DNA from: an archaeon
GTDB taxonomy: Archaea > Nanobdellota > Nanobdellia > SCGC-AAA011-G17 > GW2011-AR17
Reading direction: 5' to 3'
Assembly: GCA_023245975.1 (NCBI GenBank)
Contig: JAHFJF010000003.1
Span: 1 to 21,344 of the forward strand
DNA: 21,344 nt
This document shows positions 21,220 to 21,344 of the stretch, piece after piece. Both the position numbers and the translations under genes were made by a program. Below the pieces are notes generated by a model. The model was not told where the DNA came from, did no database searches, and was given only the letters and a program-made list of their open reading frames with translations. The stretch's first letter is position 1; each line of letters opens with the position of its first letter.

Positions 21220-21344
21220 ATGGTTAAAGATCCGGTCTGTGGCATGGAAGTTGATGAAAAAAAGTCTAAATTCATCTCTTCAAAAGATGGCAAGAAGTAT
21301 TATTTCTGTTCCAAAAATTGCATGGATAATTTCAATGGAAGGGA
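21220..21344 (+). CDS. YHS-domain protein, N-terminal part (runs off the window)
   Basis: The first 41 codons to the window end. VKDPVCGMEVDEKKSKF ... YYFCSKNCMDNFNG is a YHS metal-binding domain, with Cys in DPVCGM and the CSKNC pair. YHS domains occur alone and at the N-terminus of copper-translocating P-type ATPases; what follows is outside the window. A TATA-like box about 27 nt upstream supports a leaderless start. Partial at the 3' end. Confidence 0.85.
   Translation, partial: MVKDPVCGMEVDEKKSKFISSKDGKKYYFCSKNCMDNFNGR

Noticed and set aside
1..21344. tRNA, rRNA, CRISPR arrays, insertion sequences or prophage
   Set aside because: No cloverleaf, spaced repeats, transposase-like ORF or long terminal repeats seen by eye in any gap.

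Overview
This window reads as AT-rich archaeal DNA, most likely from a DPANN lineage of the Woesearchaeota/Pacearchaeota kind. The main sign is promoter architecture. Nearly every first gene has a TATA-like octamer whose centre lies about 25-30 nt before its start codon, which implies leaderless transcripts. Shine-Dalgarno (SD) sites appear mainly inside operons. Genes are short, densely packed and often overlap. The lineage is an inference: no rRNA, tRNA or CRISPR array is present to fix it.

Left part (1-8.1 kb), housekeeping and metabolism: a bacterial-type aspartyl-tRNA synthetase of probably relaxed tRNA specificity; two paralogous B12-binding radical SAM enzymes; a GDT1/TMEM165-type cation transporter; GTP cyclohydrolase II (ribA); a PurM-like AIR synthase; and a COG2231-type HhH DNA glycosylase with a 4Fe-4S loop. 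Several convergent neighbours abut or overlap.

Middle part (8.1-13.7 kb), mostly minus strand: small helix-turn-helix proteins around an inverted repeat, several uncharacterised proteins, a HAD phosphatase, a protein with two Fis-type HTH motifs, and an operon of an unknown protein, lspA (signal peptidase II) and a large helical unknown.

Right part (13.9-19.9 kb), the remarkable one: a plus-strand cluster of extracytoplasmic thiol and lipoprotein genes. Three consecutive small membrane-anchored proteins end exactly in Gly-Gly-Cys, and one of them also carries a bacterial lipobox. They are followed by a membrane thioredoxin-fold protein with only one active-site Cys, a protein with three thioredoxin-like repeats, a membrane-bound winged-helix regulator with an outside Cys pair, CcdA, a DUF1461 protein (the family of the lipoprotein transacylase Lit) and Lgt. 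With lspA 6 kb away this is a near-complete bacterial-style lipoprotein pathway (Lgt, LspA, Lit-like) fused genetically to a CcdA/thioredoxin electron relay. My reading is that CcdA exports reducing power, the membrane thioredoxins pass it on, and the GGC-tailed proteins are substrates or carriers whose terminal Cys must be kept reduced or be modified; the membrane HTH protein may sense the state of the system.

The right edge (20.0-21.3 kb) holds a CPYC glutaredoxin, a small Cys-rich membrane protein, a METTL7-like methyltransferase and the start of a YHS-domain protein, which fits a thiol/heavy-metal theme.
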